The notes: a model not told the origin generated them from the sequence alone. A stretch of 64,000 bases of DNA from CBDCMJ01 sp965218875 (GCA_965218875.1 OZ244707.1:2356001-2420000), one strand, 5' to 3'; counted from the first letter of the stretch, positions 8,714 to 17,677 are shown. Made by a program: numbers and translations.

Positions 8714-9934
8714 GTGGAATCCAGAGACTACGACGTGGTGATCATCGGCGGCGGTATCGTCGGCCTCTCCACCGCCATGCAACTCAAGCAGGGCGGGTCC
8801 CCCCGCTGGCGTGTTGCCGTCGTGGAGAAGGAGAACGGCCTGGCGTTCCACCAGACCGGCCACAACAGCGGGGTGCTGCACTCGGGCATCTACTACCGAC
8901 CAGACTCTCACAAAGCCCGGTTCTGCGTGAACGGGTTGCAGGCGCTGCTTCGCTTCTGCGACGAAAACGAAATCGAGTACCAGCAGTGCGGGAAAGTCAT
9001 TGTGGCCCTGGACGAGGACGAGTTGCCCCGATTGCAGAACCTCTACGAGCGGGGCGTCGCCAACGGCGTCAAGGGCCTGGAAATAATCGGGCCGGAGCGC
9101 CTCCGCGATATCGAGCCCCACGCGGCCGGAATACGGGCGCTGTGGGCGCCATTCACCGGAATCATCGACTACCGCAAGGTCTCAGAGGCTTACGCCGGCC
9201 GCTTCCAGCAGGCCGGCGGCGATATCTTCACCAATGCCCCGGTGCAAAGAATCACCCGCCACAGCGACGGCCTGGTATTGGAGACGCCGCCGGGGCCGCT
9301 CAAGGCCAAGCACGTCATTAACTGCGCCGGCCTCTACGCCGACCGGGTGGCCGAGATGATGGGCGAGAAAATAGACGTCCGCATCATTCCCTTCCGCGGC
9401 GAGTACTTCACCCTGCGTCCCCAGAGCCATCACTTGGTGAAGGGACTGATCTACCCGGTCCCCGATCCCAGGTTCCCGTTCCTGGGGGTGCACTATACCC
9501 GCACCATCCAGGGACAGGTGGAAGCCGGGCCCAACGCGGTGTTGGCGTTGGGCCGGGAGGGTTACCGCAAGAGCGATTGGAGTCTTGGAGAGTCGTGGGG
9601 CACCTTCACCTTTCCCGGCTTCTGGAAGATGTCCGCCAAGTACTGGAAGGTGGGAATGCAGGAGATGCGGCGGTCCTACAGCAAGAGGCTGTTCCTCCAG
9701 GACCTGCAGCGGCTGCTCCCGGAGATTCGGGACAAGGACCTGGAGCCGGGAGGGTCGGGAGTGCGCGCCCAGGCGGTGTCCCGCTCCGGGGTGCTGTTGG
9801 ACGACTTTTCCATCGTCAGGGGAACCGAAGCAATCCACGTGTTGAACGCTCCTTCCCCGGGCGCCACGTCGTCCCTGGCCATCGGGTCTCATATCGCCGG
9901 CCTGGCCGTCGAGGCCTTTGCCGGCGCTCGCTGA
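8714..9934 (+). CDS. lhgO: L-2-hydroxyglutarate oxidase (FAD-dependent)
   Basis: A 406-residue DAO-family flavoprotein that oxidises L-2-hydroxyglutarate to 2-oxoglutarate, usually passing electrons to the quinone pool at the membrane. The FAD-binding dinucleotide fold IIGGGIVGLSTAMQL lies at residues 10-24. The segment HQTGHNSGVLHSGIYYRP, characteristic of LhgO, follows near residues 50-67. The C-terminal FAD-contact region LNAPSPGATSSLAIG is intact. Length matches the family. The GTG start at 8714 has an AGAGAGG ribosome-binding site seven bases upstream. The fit is good, though other 2-hydroxyacid substrates cannot be excluded. Confidence 0.88.
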   Translation: MESRDYDVVIIGGGIVGLSTAMQLKQGGSPRWRVAVVEKENGLAFHQTGHNSGVLHSGIYYRPDSHKARFCVNGLQALLRFCDENEIEYQQCGKVIVALDEDELPRLQNLYERGVANGVKGLEIIGPERLRDIEPHAAGIRALWAPFTGIIDYRKVSEAYAGRFQQAGGDIFTNAPVQRITRHSDGLVLETPPGPLKAKHVINCAGLYADRVAEMMGEKIDVRIIPFRGEYFTLRPQSHHLVKGLIYPVPDPRFPFLGVHYTRTIQGQVEAGPNAVLALGREGYRKSDWSLGESWGTFTFPGFWKMSAKYWKVGMQEMRRSYSKRLFLQDLQRLLPEIRDKDLEPGGSGVRAQAVSRSGVLLDDFSIVRGTEAIHVLNAPSPGATSSLAIGSHIAGLAVEAFAGAR

Positions 9935-9990
9935 ACGTGATGGGCCACCGGAAGCGGCGGCCACACAGTGCCGAAGCTCACTCTCTGATG

Positions 9991-10020
9991 TTGCTACCGG
10001 GTGAGCGGCCTGCGTATAAT
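9991..10020 (+). promoter_or_regulatory. Sigma-70-like promoter upstream of the MaoC gene
   Basis: A perfect -10 hexamer TATAAT (10015-10020) is preceded at 18 bases by TTGCTA (9991-9996, four of six matches). Transcription would start near 10027 and give a 5' leader of about 200 bases before the MaoC gene. Confidence 0.5.
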
Positions 10021-10078
10021 CCAGCGCAGCCGCACCAGCTAACTGCGCCGGGCCTTGCCGCCCGCGACCGAGGCGAAG

Positions 10079-10139
10079 CTGGTTCGATTCCAGGATGGTC
10101 GGCCATCCGAAGTAGGTGCAGAGCCGGTTCGCGCCGGCT
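10079..10139 (+). ncRNA. Structured leader with three successive hairpins
   Basis: Three perfect inverted repeats follow each other. CTGG/CCAG (10079-10082 with 10090-10093) encloses a seven-base loop TTCGATT. GGATGG/CCATCC (10093-10098 with 10103-10108) encloses TCGG. AGCCGG/CCGGCT (10122-10127 with 10134-10139) encloses TTCGCG. They lie between a TATAAT promoter and the MaoC gene and could form a structured 5' leader. The first hairpin resembles a tRNA T-arm, but no other tRNA part is present. Function is unknown; treat as a candidate. Confidence 0.35.
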
Positions 10140-10228
10140 ATCTTCACGGGCCGGAGCGCCCTTGTCCCCGGCAACGGCATTCTGGGACCCGCGGCCGGAC
10201 CCAGGCCCGAGGTTGATTGGGAGGCTAG

Positions 10229-11062
10229 GTGGAACTGGGCGCCATAAGGCTTGGCGAAGAGTTTGTCCGCGATTACCTGGACGCCGTGGGTGATCGGTCT
10301 CCGGTCTACGCCGGCCACGGGTTGGTCCCCCCGGTGGCGCTGATGGCCCGGGCCCTGGGCCCGGCACTGGACTGCTTGGACCTGCCCCCCGGGGCTATTC
10401 ACAGCGTTCAAGAAATACATACCGTTAAGCCCGTGTCCTTTGGGCAGGAAGTCACTGGGACCGTTGACCTGGGTCCGCCCAGGCGGCGCGGCGGTATGGA
10501 GTTCATCACCGCCGCCATCTCCCTGCGAGACAGCCAAGGCGAGGAGACCACCTCAGGAAAGAGCACCGTCATCGTCCAAGACCCATCGGATGACGCTCCA
10601 AAGAGTCCGAGCGAGGAGATGGGACCGCGTTCTGCCCCCGTCGCGCCGGCCCGGGACAACGGCGCCGGGGATGCACGGGGGTTGCCTTCGGTGGTGAGGA
10701 CCATCACCCAAGAGCAGCTTGGGGCATATGCCAGGGTGTCGGGAGACCATAATCCCTTGCACTTGGACCCCGAGTTCGCCGCCGCCACCCAATTCGGGGG
10801 CGTCATTGCCCATGGTATGCTGACCCTGGCCTTCATTTCGGAAATGATGACGGCCGCCTTCGGGAAAGCCTGGCTGGAGAGCGGCGTGACCAAGGTCCGT
10901 TTCAAGGGCGCCGCCTATCCCGGCCGCGAGGTGCTGGCCGATGGCGCGGTCGCCAAGGAGGAGCCGTCCTTTGGGGGGCGGCGCATCACCTGCACGGTAG
11001 GTGTCAGAAACCGGGACGACGGACAGGAGTTGGTCGGCGGCACGGCGGCGCTGCATGTATGA
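10229..11062 (+). CDS. MaoC-like double hot-dog dehydratase/hydratase
   Basis: A 277-residue protein with two hot-dog folds, the arrangement seen in (R)-specific enoyl-CoA hydratases and mesaconyl/FAS1-like dehydratases. The N-terminal half (1-125) is a degenerate hot-dog. The C-terminal half carries the hydratase-2 motif SGDHNPLHLDPEFAAA near residues 170-185, with the catalytic Asp and His, and the HGMLT helix after it. The linker, about 125-155, is Pro/Ser-rich. The GTG start follows a GAGGCTAG ribosome-binding site. Its place upstream of plsX and fabG suggests acyl-chain metabolism; the acyl substrate is not known. Confidence 0.83.
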   Translation: MELGAIRLGEEFVRDYLDAVGDRSPVYAGHGLVPPVALMARALGPALDCLDLPPGAIHSVQEIHTVKPVSFGQEVTGTVDLGPPRRRGGMEFITAAISLRDSQGEETTSGKSTVIVQDPSDDAPKSPSEEMGPRSAPVAPARDNGAGDARGLPSVVRTITQEQLGAYARVSGDHNPLHLDPEFAAATQFGGVIAHGMLTLAFISEMMTAAFGKAWLESGVTKVRFKGAAYPGREVLADGAVAKEEPSFGGRRITCTVGVRNRDDGQELVGGTAALHV

Positions 11063-11177
11063 ACGGCGGTCCGCAAGAGCGGCAAAGCGTGACGCGGGAG
11101 CCCGCTTGGTAGAGGCGCCCGCGGCGAGCCGGTCCGGGGCGGGAGCCCCTCAGGCCTAGTCCCGAGGTAGAAGCGAC

Positions 11178-12221
11178 ATGACCAGCCAAGCCGAACCAGG
11201 CACGCCTCCGGTCAGAGTAGTGGTCGACGCCATGGGAGGTGACCACGGACCGGAAGAGACGGTAAGGGGGGCCCTGCAAGCGCTCCGGGCGGAGAACATC
11301 GAGTTGGTGCTGGTGGGAGACGCCGGGGAAGTACAGGCCCAGTTGTCGGGCCTCGACACGGGCGGCAAGCGGGTACAGGTGGTGCCGTCGGTTGGGAAGA
11401 TAGAGGACGGCGAACACCCGATGCAGGCCCTGCGGCACAAGCCCGACGCCTCCATCCTGGTGGCCACGAAACTGCTCGGGGGCGGCCAAGCCGACGCCCT
11501 GGTGTCCATGGGTTCCACCGGGGCCTCCATGGCGAGCGCCGTGCTGGTGCTGGGCCTGATGGACGGCCTGGAACGCCCCTGCATAGGCGGCCCGTTTCTA
11601 GGACTCGCACCGCGGACCGTCCTGTTGGACATGGGAAGCAACATCGACTGCCGGCCGGCTGCCCTCCTGAATTTCGCCGCCCTGGGAGTCGTGTTCGCCC
11701 GCAAGTTCTTGAACATCGAAAACCCCTCGGTGGCGCTGCTCAGCGTCGGCGCTGAAACCGCCAAGGGCAACCGTCAGGTGCAGGAAAGCCACCAATTGTT
11801 CCAGGACAGCCATCTCAACTTCATCGGCAACGTGGAGGGCATGGACCTCTTCACCCAACGGGCCGATGTCATCGTCTGTGATGGGTTCGTGGGCAATATC
11901 CTGATGAAGTACACCGAGGGATTCGGCAGCGCCCTGTCCCCATTTCTGCAGGAGCGGCTGTCTTCCAAGCTGACTCCTGAGGAAGTCCGGGAAATCGCCG
12001 GTTCTCTGTGGCAGCTTACCAATTTGCCCCGGACCATGGGAGGCCCCCTGTTCGGCGTGAACGGCGCGGTGGTGCTAGGTCACGGTTCTTGCCGGGCCGA
12101 CGGCGTGGCCGGAGCCATAAACACCGCGACCCGTTGCGTAAGCCTGGACCTCGTGCAAAGCATGCGGGAGGAGCTGTCGCGGATGAACGGCCGGGCGGAC
12201 TCCTCCGGCGCAGCCGGTTAA
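11178..12221 (+). CDS. plsX: Phosphate acyltransferase PlsX
   Basis: A 347-residue peripheral membrane enzyme that converts acyl-ACP and phosphate into acyl-phosphate, the donor for PlsY in phospholipid synthesis. It shows the N-terminal VVDAMGGDHGPEETV, the central GGxADALVSMGSTGASMA segment and the VCDGFVGNILMKYTEG motif, all hallmarks of PlsX. Length is normal. fabG follows within about 100 bases, a common plsX-fab arrangement linking fatty acid and phospholipid synthesis. Confidence 0.95.
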   Translation: MTSQAEPGTPPVRVVVDAMGGDHGPEETVRGALQALRAENIELVLVGDAGEVQAQLSGLDTGGKRVQVVPSVGKIEDGEHPMQALRHKPDASILVATKLLGGGQADALVSMGSTGASMASAVLVLGLMDGLERPCIGGPFLGLAPRTVLLDMGSNIDCRPAALLNFAALGVVFARKFLNIENPSVALLSVGAETAKGNRQVQESHQLFQDSHLNFIGNVEGMDLFTQRADVIVCDGFVGNILMKYTEGFGSALSPFLQERLSSKLTPEEVREIAGSLWQLTNLPRTMGGPLFGVNGAVVLGHGSCRADGVAGAINTATRCVSLDLVQSMREELSRMNGRADSSGAAG

Positions 12222-12314
12222 CCGGGACCTATGCCTCCTGGTTTAATGCCATCGGATGCAAAACTATGGTCGACCTCTGCGGGCCGCATCGCCCCGTCGT
12301 AACAGGTGCAGTTG

Positions 12315-13067
12315 ATGACTGACCAGAGCCTGTCGGGCCGCGTCGCCCTGGTGACCGGCGCCTCCCGGGGCATTGGGGCGTGCATCGCCGGCTGCCTGGC
12401 CCGCGCCGGGGTGAAAGTCGGCGTCAACTACCATTCCCACCCTGAAGCCGCGAGGGCGGTGGGAGAAGAGATAAACCTGCATGGCGGCGAGTCCCTCCTC
12501 GTGGGAGGAGACGTGGCCCAGGACGCCTCCGCCAAGTCGGCGGTGGAGCAGGTGGTGAAGCGCTGGGGCCGCATCGACATTCTGGTCAACAACGCCGGCA
12601 TCAACCGGGACCGGCTGCTGGTGCGCATGAGCCCCGAGGACTGGGACCAGGTGCTGGACGTGAACCTGCGGGGCGCCTACCTCTGCTCCAGGTACGCCAT
12701 GACCCACATGATCAAGCAGCGCCTGGGCCGGATCGTCAACGTGTCTTCGGTGGTGGGCCTCAGCGGCAATCCCGGGCAGGCCAACTACGCCGCCGCCAAG
12801 GCGGGCCTCATCGGTTTCACCAAGGCCGTGGCCAGGGAGGTTGCCTCCCGCAACGTAACGGTCAACGCGGTGGCCCCGGGTTTCGTCACCACCGGCATGG
12901 TGGAGGGCCTATCCGAGGACGCCCGGAGTCAGATCCTGGCCCGGATACCCATGGGCCGGTTCGGCACGGCGCAGGACGTGGCCGAGGCGGTGTTGTTTCT
13001 CTGCGGCGACGGCGCCGGTTACATCACCGGCCAGGTGCTCACCATAGATGGTGGAATGATCGCCTGA
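12315..13067 (+). CDS. fabG: 3-oxoacyl-ACP reductase FabG
   Basis: A 250-residue classical short-chain dehydrogenase that reduces 3-oxoacyl-ACP with NADPH in fatty acid elongation. It has the cofactor loop VTGASRGIGA, the NNAGINRDRLLVRM segment typical of true FabG proteins, the catalytic serine in NVSSVVGLSGNPGQ, and the NYAAAKAG Tyr/Lys pair. The C-terminus YITGQVLTIDGGM is canonical. I placed the start at ATG 12315, eight bases after an ACAGG ribosome-binding site, rather than the GTG at 12306. Following plsX strengthens the FabG assignment over a generic SDR. Confidence 0.92.
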   Translation: MTDQSLSGRVALVTGASRGIGACIAGCLARAGVKVGVNYHSHPEAARAVGEEINLHGGESLLVGGDVAQDASAKSAVEQVVKRWGRIDILVNNAGINRDRLLVRMSPEDWDQVLDVNLRGAYLCSRYAMTHMIKQRLGRIVNVSSVVGLSGNPGQANYAAAKAGLIGFTKAVAREVASRNVTVNAVAPGFVTTGMVEGLSEDARSQILARIPMGRFGTAQDVAEAVLFLCGDGAGYITGQVLTIDGGMIA

Positions 13068-13148
13068 TCACAGAAACCCCGTAGCCGGCCCGCCGGGGCC
13101 AGCCACCGTCGCCTCTATCAATACCTCGTCACCAGACCGGAGGTCGCT

Positions 13149-14042
13149 ATGGAGACCAGACTCTCAGCCCGGAGCCGGTTTCGGCGCTTGATGGCGGAGC
13201 CGGGGATAATCTCGGCGCCCGGGGCGTACGACTGCCTGACCGCCGTCATTATCCAGCAGGCGGGCTTCCCCGCCGTGTACATGACCGGGGCCGGCACCTC
13301 GGTGGCCAGGCTGGGCTACCCGGACTTGGCCCTGGCGACCATGTCCGAGATGACGGCCAACGCGGCGGAGATAGCCGGCGCGGTGGATATTCCGGTTATC
13401 GCCGACGCCGACACCGGCTATGGCGGGGTCCTCAACGTGCAGCGCACCGTACAGCGCTACGAACGGACCGGCGTGGCGGCGATTCATATCGAGGACCAGG
13501 AGTTTCCCAAACGGTGCGGCCACCTGGACAACAAGAAGGTCATACCGACGGAGGACATGGTCCAAAAGATACGAGCCGCCGTCGACGCCCGCACCGATTC
13601 GGACTTCACCATCATAGTCCGCACCGACGCCCTGGCGGTCACCGGCTGGGATGACACGATGCGCCGGTGTGAAGCCTACGTCCGGGCGGGCGCCGACGCG
13701 CTATTCGTCGAGGCGCTGCGGACCCCTGAGGACGCTGAGCGGGCAGCACGCAGCTTGGCCGCGCCCCTGCTGTACAACTACGTGGAGACGGGCAAGTCGC
13801 CGCTCATCCCGGCGGCGGAGCTGGAGCGGATGGGCTTCAAGATCGTCATCTATCCGGCTACCGCGCTGCTCAGCGTGTGCCGGGTGGTGTCCGACGCCAT
13901 GCGGGACCTGAAGCAAAAAGGGACCACCGCCCACTTGGTGGAAAACATGGTAGGGTTGCAGGACTGCTTCAACATCATGGGCCTGGACGAAATGCTGGCC
14001 CGGGACGCGTCGTACTCGGCGCATCCCAGGGCGGCCGGATAG
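13149..14042 (+). CDS. Isocitrate lyase/PEP mutase superfamily protein
   Basis: A 297-residue TIM-barrel enzyme of the family that cleaves or forms C-C or P-C bonds next to a carboxylate (methylisocitrate lyase, oxaloacetate decarboxylase, carboxyPEP mutase, 2,3-dimethylmalate lyase). The metal-binding DADTGYG lies near residues 86-92. The mobile catalytic loop EDQEFPKRCGHL near 114-125 has the lyase-type Cys in KRCGH, which argues for a lyase over a phosphonomutase. The specific substrate cannot be chosen from motifs. The gene reads with fabG upstream and a cysteine hydrolase downstream; spacing of 80-90 bases allows an operon. Confidence 0.87.
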   Translation: METRLSARSRFRRLMAEPGIISAPGAYDCLTAVIIQQAGFPAVYMTGAGTSVARLGYPDLALATMSEMTANAAEIAGAVDIPVIADADTGYGGVLNVQRTVQRYERTGVAAIHIEDQEFPKRCGHLDNKKVIPTEDMVQKIRAAVDARTDSDFTIIVRTDALAVTGWDDTMRRCEAYVRAGADALFVEALRTPEDAERAARSLAAPLLYNYVETGKSPLIPAAELERMGFKIVIYPATALLSVCRVVSDAMRDLKQKGTTAHLVENMVGLQDCFNIMGLDEMLARDASYSAHPRAAG

Positions 14043-14133
14043 GGTTCTCCGGACCCCGGCAATATGCCGCCCGGAACAGGGTGCCTGGGGCTTGGGATGC
14101 TCCGCAATCCGGCAGCAGGCGGCGGAGTGAGTT

Positions 14134-14655
14134 ATGGGCAGCGCCGTATTGGTAGTGGACATGGTCCGGGGCTTCCTGGAGCCGGGGCACAATCTCTATT
14201 GCGGCGATGAAGCCCGGGACATCATCCCCCGGGTCAAGTCCCTGCTGCAACGGGAGCGGCGGGCCGGCTCGGAGGTCCTGTTCATCTGCGACCACCACGA
14301 TCCCGACGACCTGGAGTTTCAGGTGTTTCCCGTCCACTGCGTCAAGGGGACCGAGGAACCCGAGGTGATACCGGAGCTGTCCGAGTTCGTCACCGGGAAC
14401 AACGTAGTCCCGAAGAACCGTTACAGCGGCTTCTTCAACACTGACCTGGACCGGCGGCTGGAACGCTTGAAACCGGACAAGCTGCTGGTGTGCGGCGTCT
14501 GCACCGACATATGCGTGCTGCACACCGCGTCCGACGCCCGCAACCGGGACTACCAGGTGGAAGTTCCTGCGGACTGCGTGGCGACCTTCGATACCGACGC
14601 CCACGGCTGGGCGCTGCGGCACCTGCAAAGAATTCTGGGGGCCCAGGTGGTCTAG
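14134..14655 (+). CDS. Isochorismatase/nicotinamidase-family cysteine hydrolase
   Basis: A 173-residue alpha/beta cysteine hydrolase. The catalytic triad is visible: Asp in VLVVDMVRGFL near residue 9, Lys in VPKNRYSGFF near 93 and Cys in CGVCTDICVLHTA near 127. FICDHHDPDDLEF and FPVHCVKGTEEPEV match the nicotinamidase-like branch (metal-site His and the HCxxGT segment), so conversion of nicotinamide to nicotinate is plausible. Other amides or N-carbamoyl substrates remain possible. The gene ends 37 bases before the stop of a convergent CaiB/BaiF gene. Confidence 0.85.
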   Translation: MGSAVLVVDMVRGFLEPGHNLYCGDEARDIIPRVKSLLQRERRAGSEVLFICDHHDPDDLEFQVFPVHCVKGTEEPEVIPELSEFVTGNNVVPKNRYSGFFNTDLDRRLERLKPDKLLVCGVCTDICVLHTASDARNRDYQVEVPADCVATFDTDAHGWALRHLQRILGAQVV

Positions 14656-14692
14656 TGGTCTAGAAGCTCCCGGAGAGGCGCCGGTTGCGGGC

Positions 14693-15910
14693 CTAGCCCA
14701 ACGCCCCGGCGATGGCGGCTTCGGCGATGTCTTCGTCGCTCATCCCCAACAGGTCCCGCAGCACGTGGTCGTTGTGCTGGCCGAGAAGCGGGGCGGGAGA
14801 CCTAGGGCCACTGTCGTAGCCGCTTATCCTGAATTGGTGGCCGCTGTAGGGGACGTTGCCCATCTCCGGGTGGTCCAAGGGACGGAAGAAGCTTCGGTGG
14901 GCAAGCTGCGGGTCGCCCAATAGATCGCTGCTGCGCTGCACCACCCCGGCTGGCACCTCCTCCGCCGTGAGAAGCGACATGACCTCCGCGGCGGGCTTCC
15001 CCCGGGTCCACTGGCCGAGGTGACGGTCTATCTCCTCCTGGAATTCAAGGCGTCCCTGGGCGGTGGCATAGCGCCCGTCCGTTGCCCAAGCGGGACTTCC
15101 CATGGCCCGTCGCAGTCCGGCCCACTGCCCGTCGTTTTCCACCGCTACAGCGCACCACTGGTCGTCACCGGAGCAGGGATAGGCGCCGTGAGGGGCTGCG
15201 GTATCCGAGCGGTTGCCCTGGCGCGACACGATCCTTCCGCTGAGGCCGTAGTCCATGATCTGGGGAGCGAGGAAATGGAGCGACATTTCCAGCTGGCCGG
15301 CGTCGATGTACTGGCCCTCTCCCGTGCGACGGCGATGGTCCAAAGCAGCCATGATAATGGCGGCCAAGAACCGGGGGGCCACCGTGTCCGTGTAAGCCGT
15401 CCAAGGGCCGTCGGGAGGGAGGTCCGGCCAGCCGGTGATCTCGTAGAAGCCGGCGATGGCTCCGGCGTGAAATCCGAAGCCGGCGAAACCGGACAGGGGC
15501 CCGGTCTGGCCCATGAGACAGGTGCTGGCCATGATTAGGGACGGGTTCAGAGACTTGGCGGTTTCGTACCCGATGCCCAGGCTGTCAATGGCCCCGGGGG
15601 TAAAGCTTTCGAGGTACACGTCGGCCCAGGAGATTAGCCGCCGGGCGATGGCGGCGCCGGCCGGATTTTTCAAGTCCAGAGTCAAGCTGGACTTGGAGGT
15701 GTTGAACTCGCCGAAGAACTGGGTGCGGTTGGGCCCCGGTTGGCCGTCCTTGAAGGGACCGACCACCCGGATGATGTCCATCGGGTCGTGAGTTTCCACC
15801 CGCACCACCATCGCCCCGTGATCGGCCAGGTATTTGGTCGTGGTGGGACCCACGGCAACCCAGGAGAAGTCCGCCACCTTGATTCCCTCGAAGGGAAGCG
15901 AGTCCGCCAT
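14693..15910 (-). CDS. CaiB/BaiF family CoA-transferase (first of pair)
   Basis: A 405-residue class III CoA-transferase, a cytosolic enzyme moving CoA between carboxylic acids. The N-terminus FEGIKVADFSWVAVGP and the segment VVRVETHDPMDIIR are typical. SKSSLTLDLKNPAG and GQYIDAGQLEMSLHFL are further family signatures, and the C-terminus ends in the LLGQHNDHVLRDLLGMS pattern. An aspartate in AYTDTVAPRF is the best candidate for the acyl-anhydride-forming residue. The gene begins nine bases after the stop of a second CaiB/BaiF gene, so the two probably form an operon and perhaps a heteromeric enzyme. Confidence 0.88.
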   Translation of the reverse strand: MADSLPFEGIKVADFSWVAVGPTTTKYLADHGAMVVRVETHDPMDIIRVVGPFKDGQPGPNRTQFFGEFNTSKSSLTLDLKNPAGAAIARRLISWADVYLESFTPGAIDSLGIGYETAKSLNPSLIMASTCLMGQTGPLSGFAGFGFHAGAIAGFYEITGWPDLPPDGPWTAYTDTVAPRFLAAIIMAALDHRRRTGEGQYIDAGQLEMSLHFLAPQIMDYGLSGRIVSRQGNRSDTAAPHGAYPCSGDDQWCAVAVENDGQWAGLRRAMGSPAWATDGRYATAQGRLEFQEEIDRHLGQWTRGKPAAEVMSLLTAEEVPAGVVQRSSDLLGDPQLAHRSFFRPLDHPEMGNVPYSGHQFRISGYDSGPRSPAPLLGQHNDHVLRDLLGMSDEDIAEAAIAGALG

Positions 15911-15919
15911 CTTAAGCCT

Positions 15920-17155
15920 CTAACGCTGCGAATCGCCCTGGGCCCTTGCGATGGACCCGGCATCCAGTCCCAGCAGGCCTCCCAACACCTCGTTGTTGTG
16001 CTCGCCGAGCCGGGGCGGCCAACGGCGCACGTTCAAGGGCGTCGCCGAGCACCGGGCAAAGACCCCGGGGGCTGGCGCTTCCTCGCCGTTGGGGAGCGGC
16101 GCGCTGAGCCAATAGCCCCGGTCTTCCAGGTGCCGGAAGCGGGCCAGCTCTTCGACGTTGCTTACCGGGGCCAGGGACACCCCTTCCCTCATGCCTTGCT
16201 CCAGCAGCTGCGACTTGGTCTTGTCTTGAAGGTAGCGGCGAATGGGCGCCAACACGTCGTCCAAGGAGTGGGCCGTCGGCTCTCCGTAGAGCAATTTGAC
16301 GTGAAACGTCGCCCAGTCCTCCTCTTCCAGCCACTCCTCGGGCGCAAGACCGTCCCCGACGCACCAGGTGACCAGCTTGAGCAGGGTGTCCCCCAGGGGA
16401 GACATGACCACGTATCCGTCGGCACACTCGTACACCAGGTTCACCGGTCCGGCGCCCACCTGAAGGTTGGGACCGTTGCGGTTGAAGTCGAAGCCCTGTA
16501 TGGCGTGGGCGGTCATGCCTTGGAGCATAGTCCACACCATGGCGGTCTGAGCGGAGATGTCCACGAACTGGGCCTCGCCGGTGTTGAGCATCCTGGCGTG
16601 AGCGGTCAGGGCGCCCACTGCCGCCTCGGCCGCGGCGTGGAGCCACGCCTGCGGCACCGTGAGGCGCACCGGCGGGCGGTCCGGGCGCCCCTGCAGGCTC
16701 ATGGGACCGCCCATGGCGGCAAGGGTAAGGTCGCTGGCCGGGAACTCGGCGTGGGGCCCATCCTGCCCGTAGGCGGTGATGGCCACGTACACCAGGCGGG
16801 GGTTGACCTGCCGCAGCGTGTCGAAGCCAAGTCCCTGCCGGGCCATCTGCCGCGGGGGCGATGATTCTATGAGGAAGTCGGCTTGGTCCACCAGGGACAG
16901 GAGGGCCTGACGGCCCTCGTCGGCCGCCAGGTCCAGGGTCACGCCCCGCTTGTTGCGATTGAAGGCGAAGTAGTGGAGGCTCTGCTCCCCCTCGGGAGCA
17001 TCCGCCATGAAGGGCCCCATCCGGCGGCTGGAAGAGCCCTGCGGCGGCTCCACCTTGATGACGTCGGCCCCCAGGTCGCCCAGGACCATGGAGGCCAACT
17101 CTCCCCGGTCGTCACTCAGGTCCAGGACCGTGTAGGGACTGAGCATTTGGGCCAA
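15920..17155 (-). CDS. CaiB/BaiF family CoA-transferase (second of pair)
   Basis: A 411-residue paralogue of the neighbouring transferase and first gene of the pair. Family hallmarks are TVLDLSDDRGELASMVLGDL, VIKVEPPQGSSSRRMGP, NKRGVTLDLAADEGRQAL, a YVAITAYGQDGP segment and the terminal RLGEHNNEVLGGLLGL. Where many family members have the catalytic Asp, the corresponding region here reads LTVPQAWLHAAAEAA, as in PQA-type subgroups, so the two chains may differ in catalytic role. Substrate unknown. The gene is preceded by a 520-base non-coding stretch holding a dispersed repeat. Confidence 0.86.
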   Translation of the reverse strand: MAQMLSPYTVLDLSDDRGELASMVLGDLGADVIKVEPPQGSSSRRMGPFMADAPEGEQSLHYFAFNRNKRGVTLDLAADEGRQALLSLVDQADFLIESSPPRQMARQGLGFDTLRQVNPRLVYVAITAYGQDGPHAEFPASDLTLAAMGGPMSLQGRPDRPPVRLTVPQAWLHAAAEAAVGALTAHARMLNTGEAQFVDISAQTAMVWTMLQGMTAHAIQGFDFNRNGPNLQVGAGPVNLVYECADGYVVMSPLGDTLLKLVTWCVGDGLAPEEWLEEEDWATFHVKLLYGEPTAHSLDDVLAPIRRYLQDKTKSQLLEQGMREGVSLAPVSNVEELARFRHLEDRGYWLSAPLPNGEEAPAPGVFARCSATPLNVRRWPPRLGEHNNEVLGGLLGLDAGSIARAQGDSQR

Positions 17156-17355
17156 CTCTCCGGGAAAAGTGGCGACATTATAGCACGAACCGTGTATACG
17201 AGCCGGTTTATGGGCCGCTTTCGCCGCCCGAAGACAGCGATGTGTTTGCTACCAGAAGCTATTCAGGCGAGCGTCCGGGGCTTCCTGCACCCGCGGCCGG
17301 CGCGGGACCCAGCCCCGAGGGAGAGGGGATGGAAGGTAAGTGTTCAGATGGGACA

Positions 17356-17532
17356 ACCGACTGTCGGCGTGAGGGAGGGCCAGGTTTTTTTATTTCAGTG
17401 CCGTTGCGGGCCATTCCGAGCCACGAGCCTGGGTGGCGGTTGATAGATATGGTAAGGCGCTAGTAGCTGCCTATTGACAGCGTAGGGAGTGGACACCGGA
17501 GATGGCAAGGGGGAAGTGTCGTGAGTCGAGGA
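17356..17532 (+). repeat. Dispersed non-coding repeat, copy A
   Basis: This stretch, within the 522-base gap before the VWA gene, is clearly related to 41501-41680. Matching blocks include a poly-T tract followed by ATTTCAG, TAGCTGCCTATT, ACAGCGTAGGGAGT, CACCGGAG and GGCAAGGGGG; the core of about 65 bases differs at only about seven positions. A small hairpin GCTG-N8-CAGC is kept in both. No coding frame is conserved. It may be a MITE-like element or a transcript-end element; nothing else is evident in the remainder of this gap. Confidence 0.75.
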
Positions 17533-17677
17533 GGAACCAACTCTGAACAGCTACGGATAGAAGGGTATCCTTGCTGTACTGGATGGTAAGACGGTATCAT
17601 AGGGTGCCCGCGAAGGGTGCGGGACCGGCGGGGGCACCTGAGTCCAACGCCGAATTACGCCGGCTTAGTGAGGAAAA

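Noticed and set aside
10078..10105. tRNA gene suggested by a T-arm-like hairpin with TTCGATT and a nearby GCCA
   Set aside because: No matching acceptor 5' strand (CGACCAT), D-arm or anticodon arm occurs upstream at the needed distance, and the same bases form other perfect hairpins.
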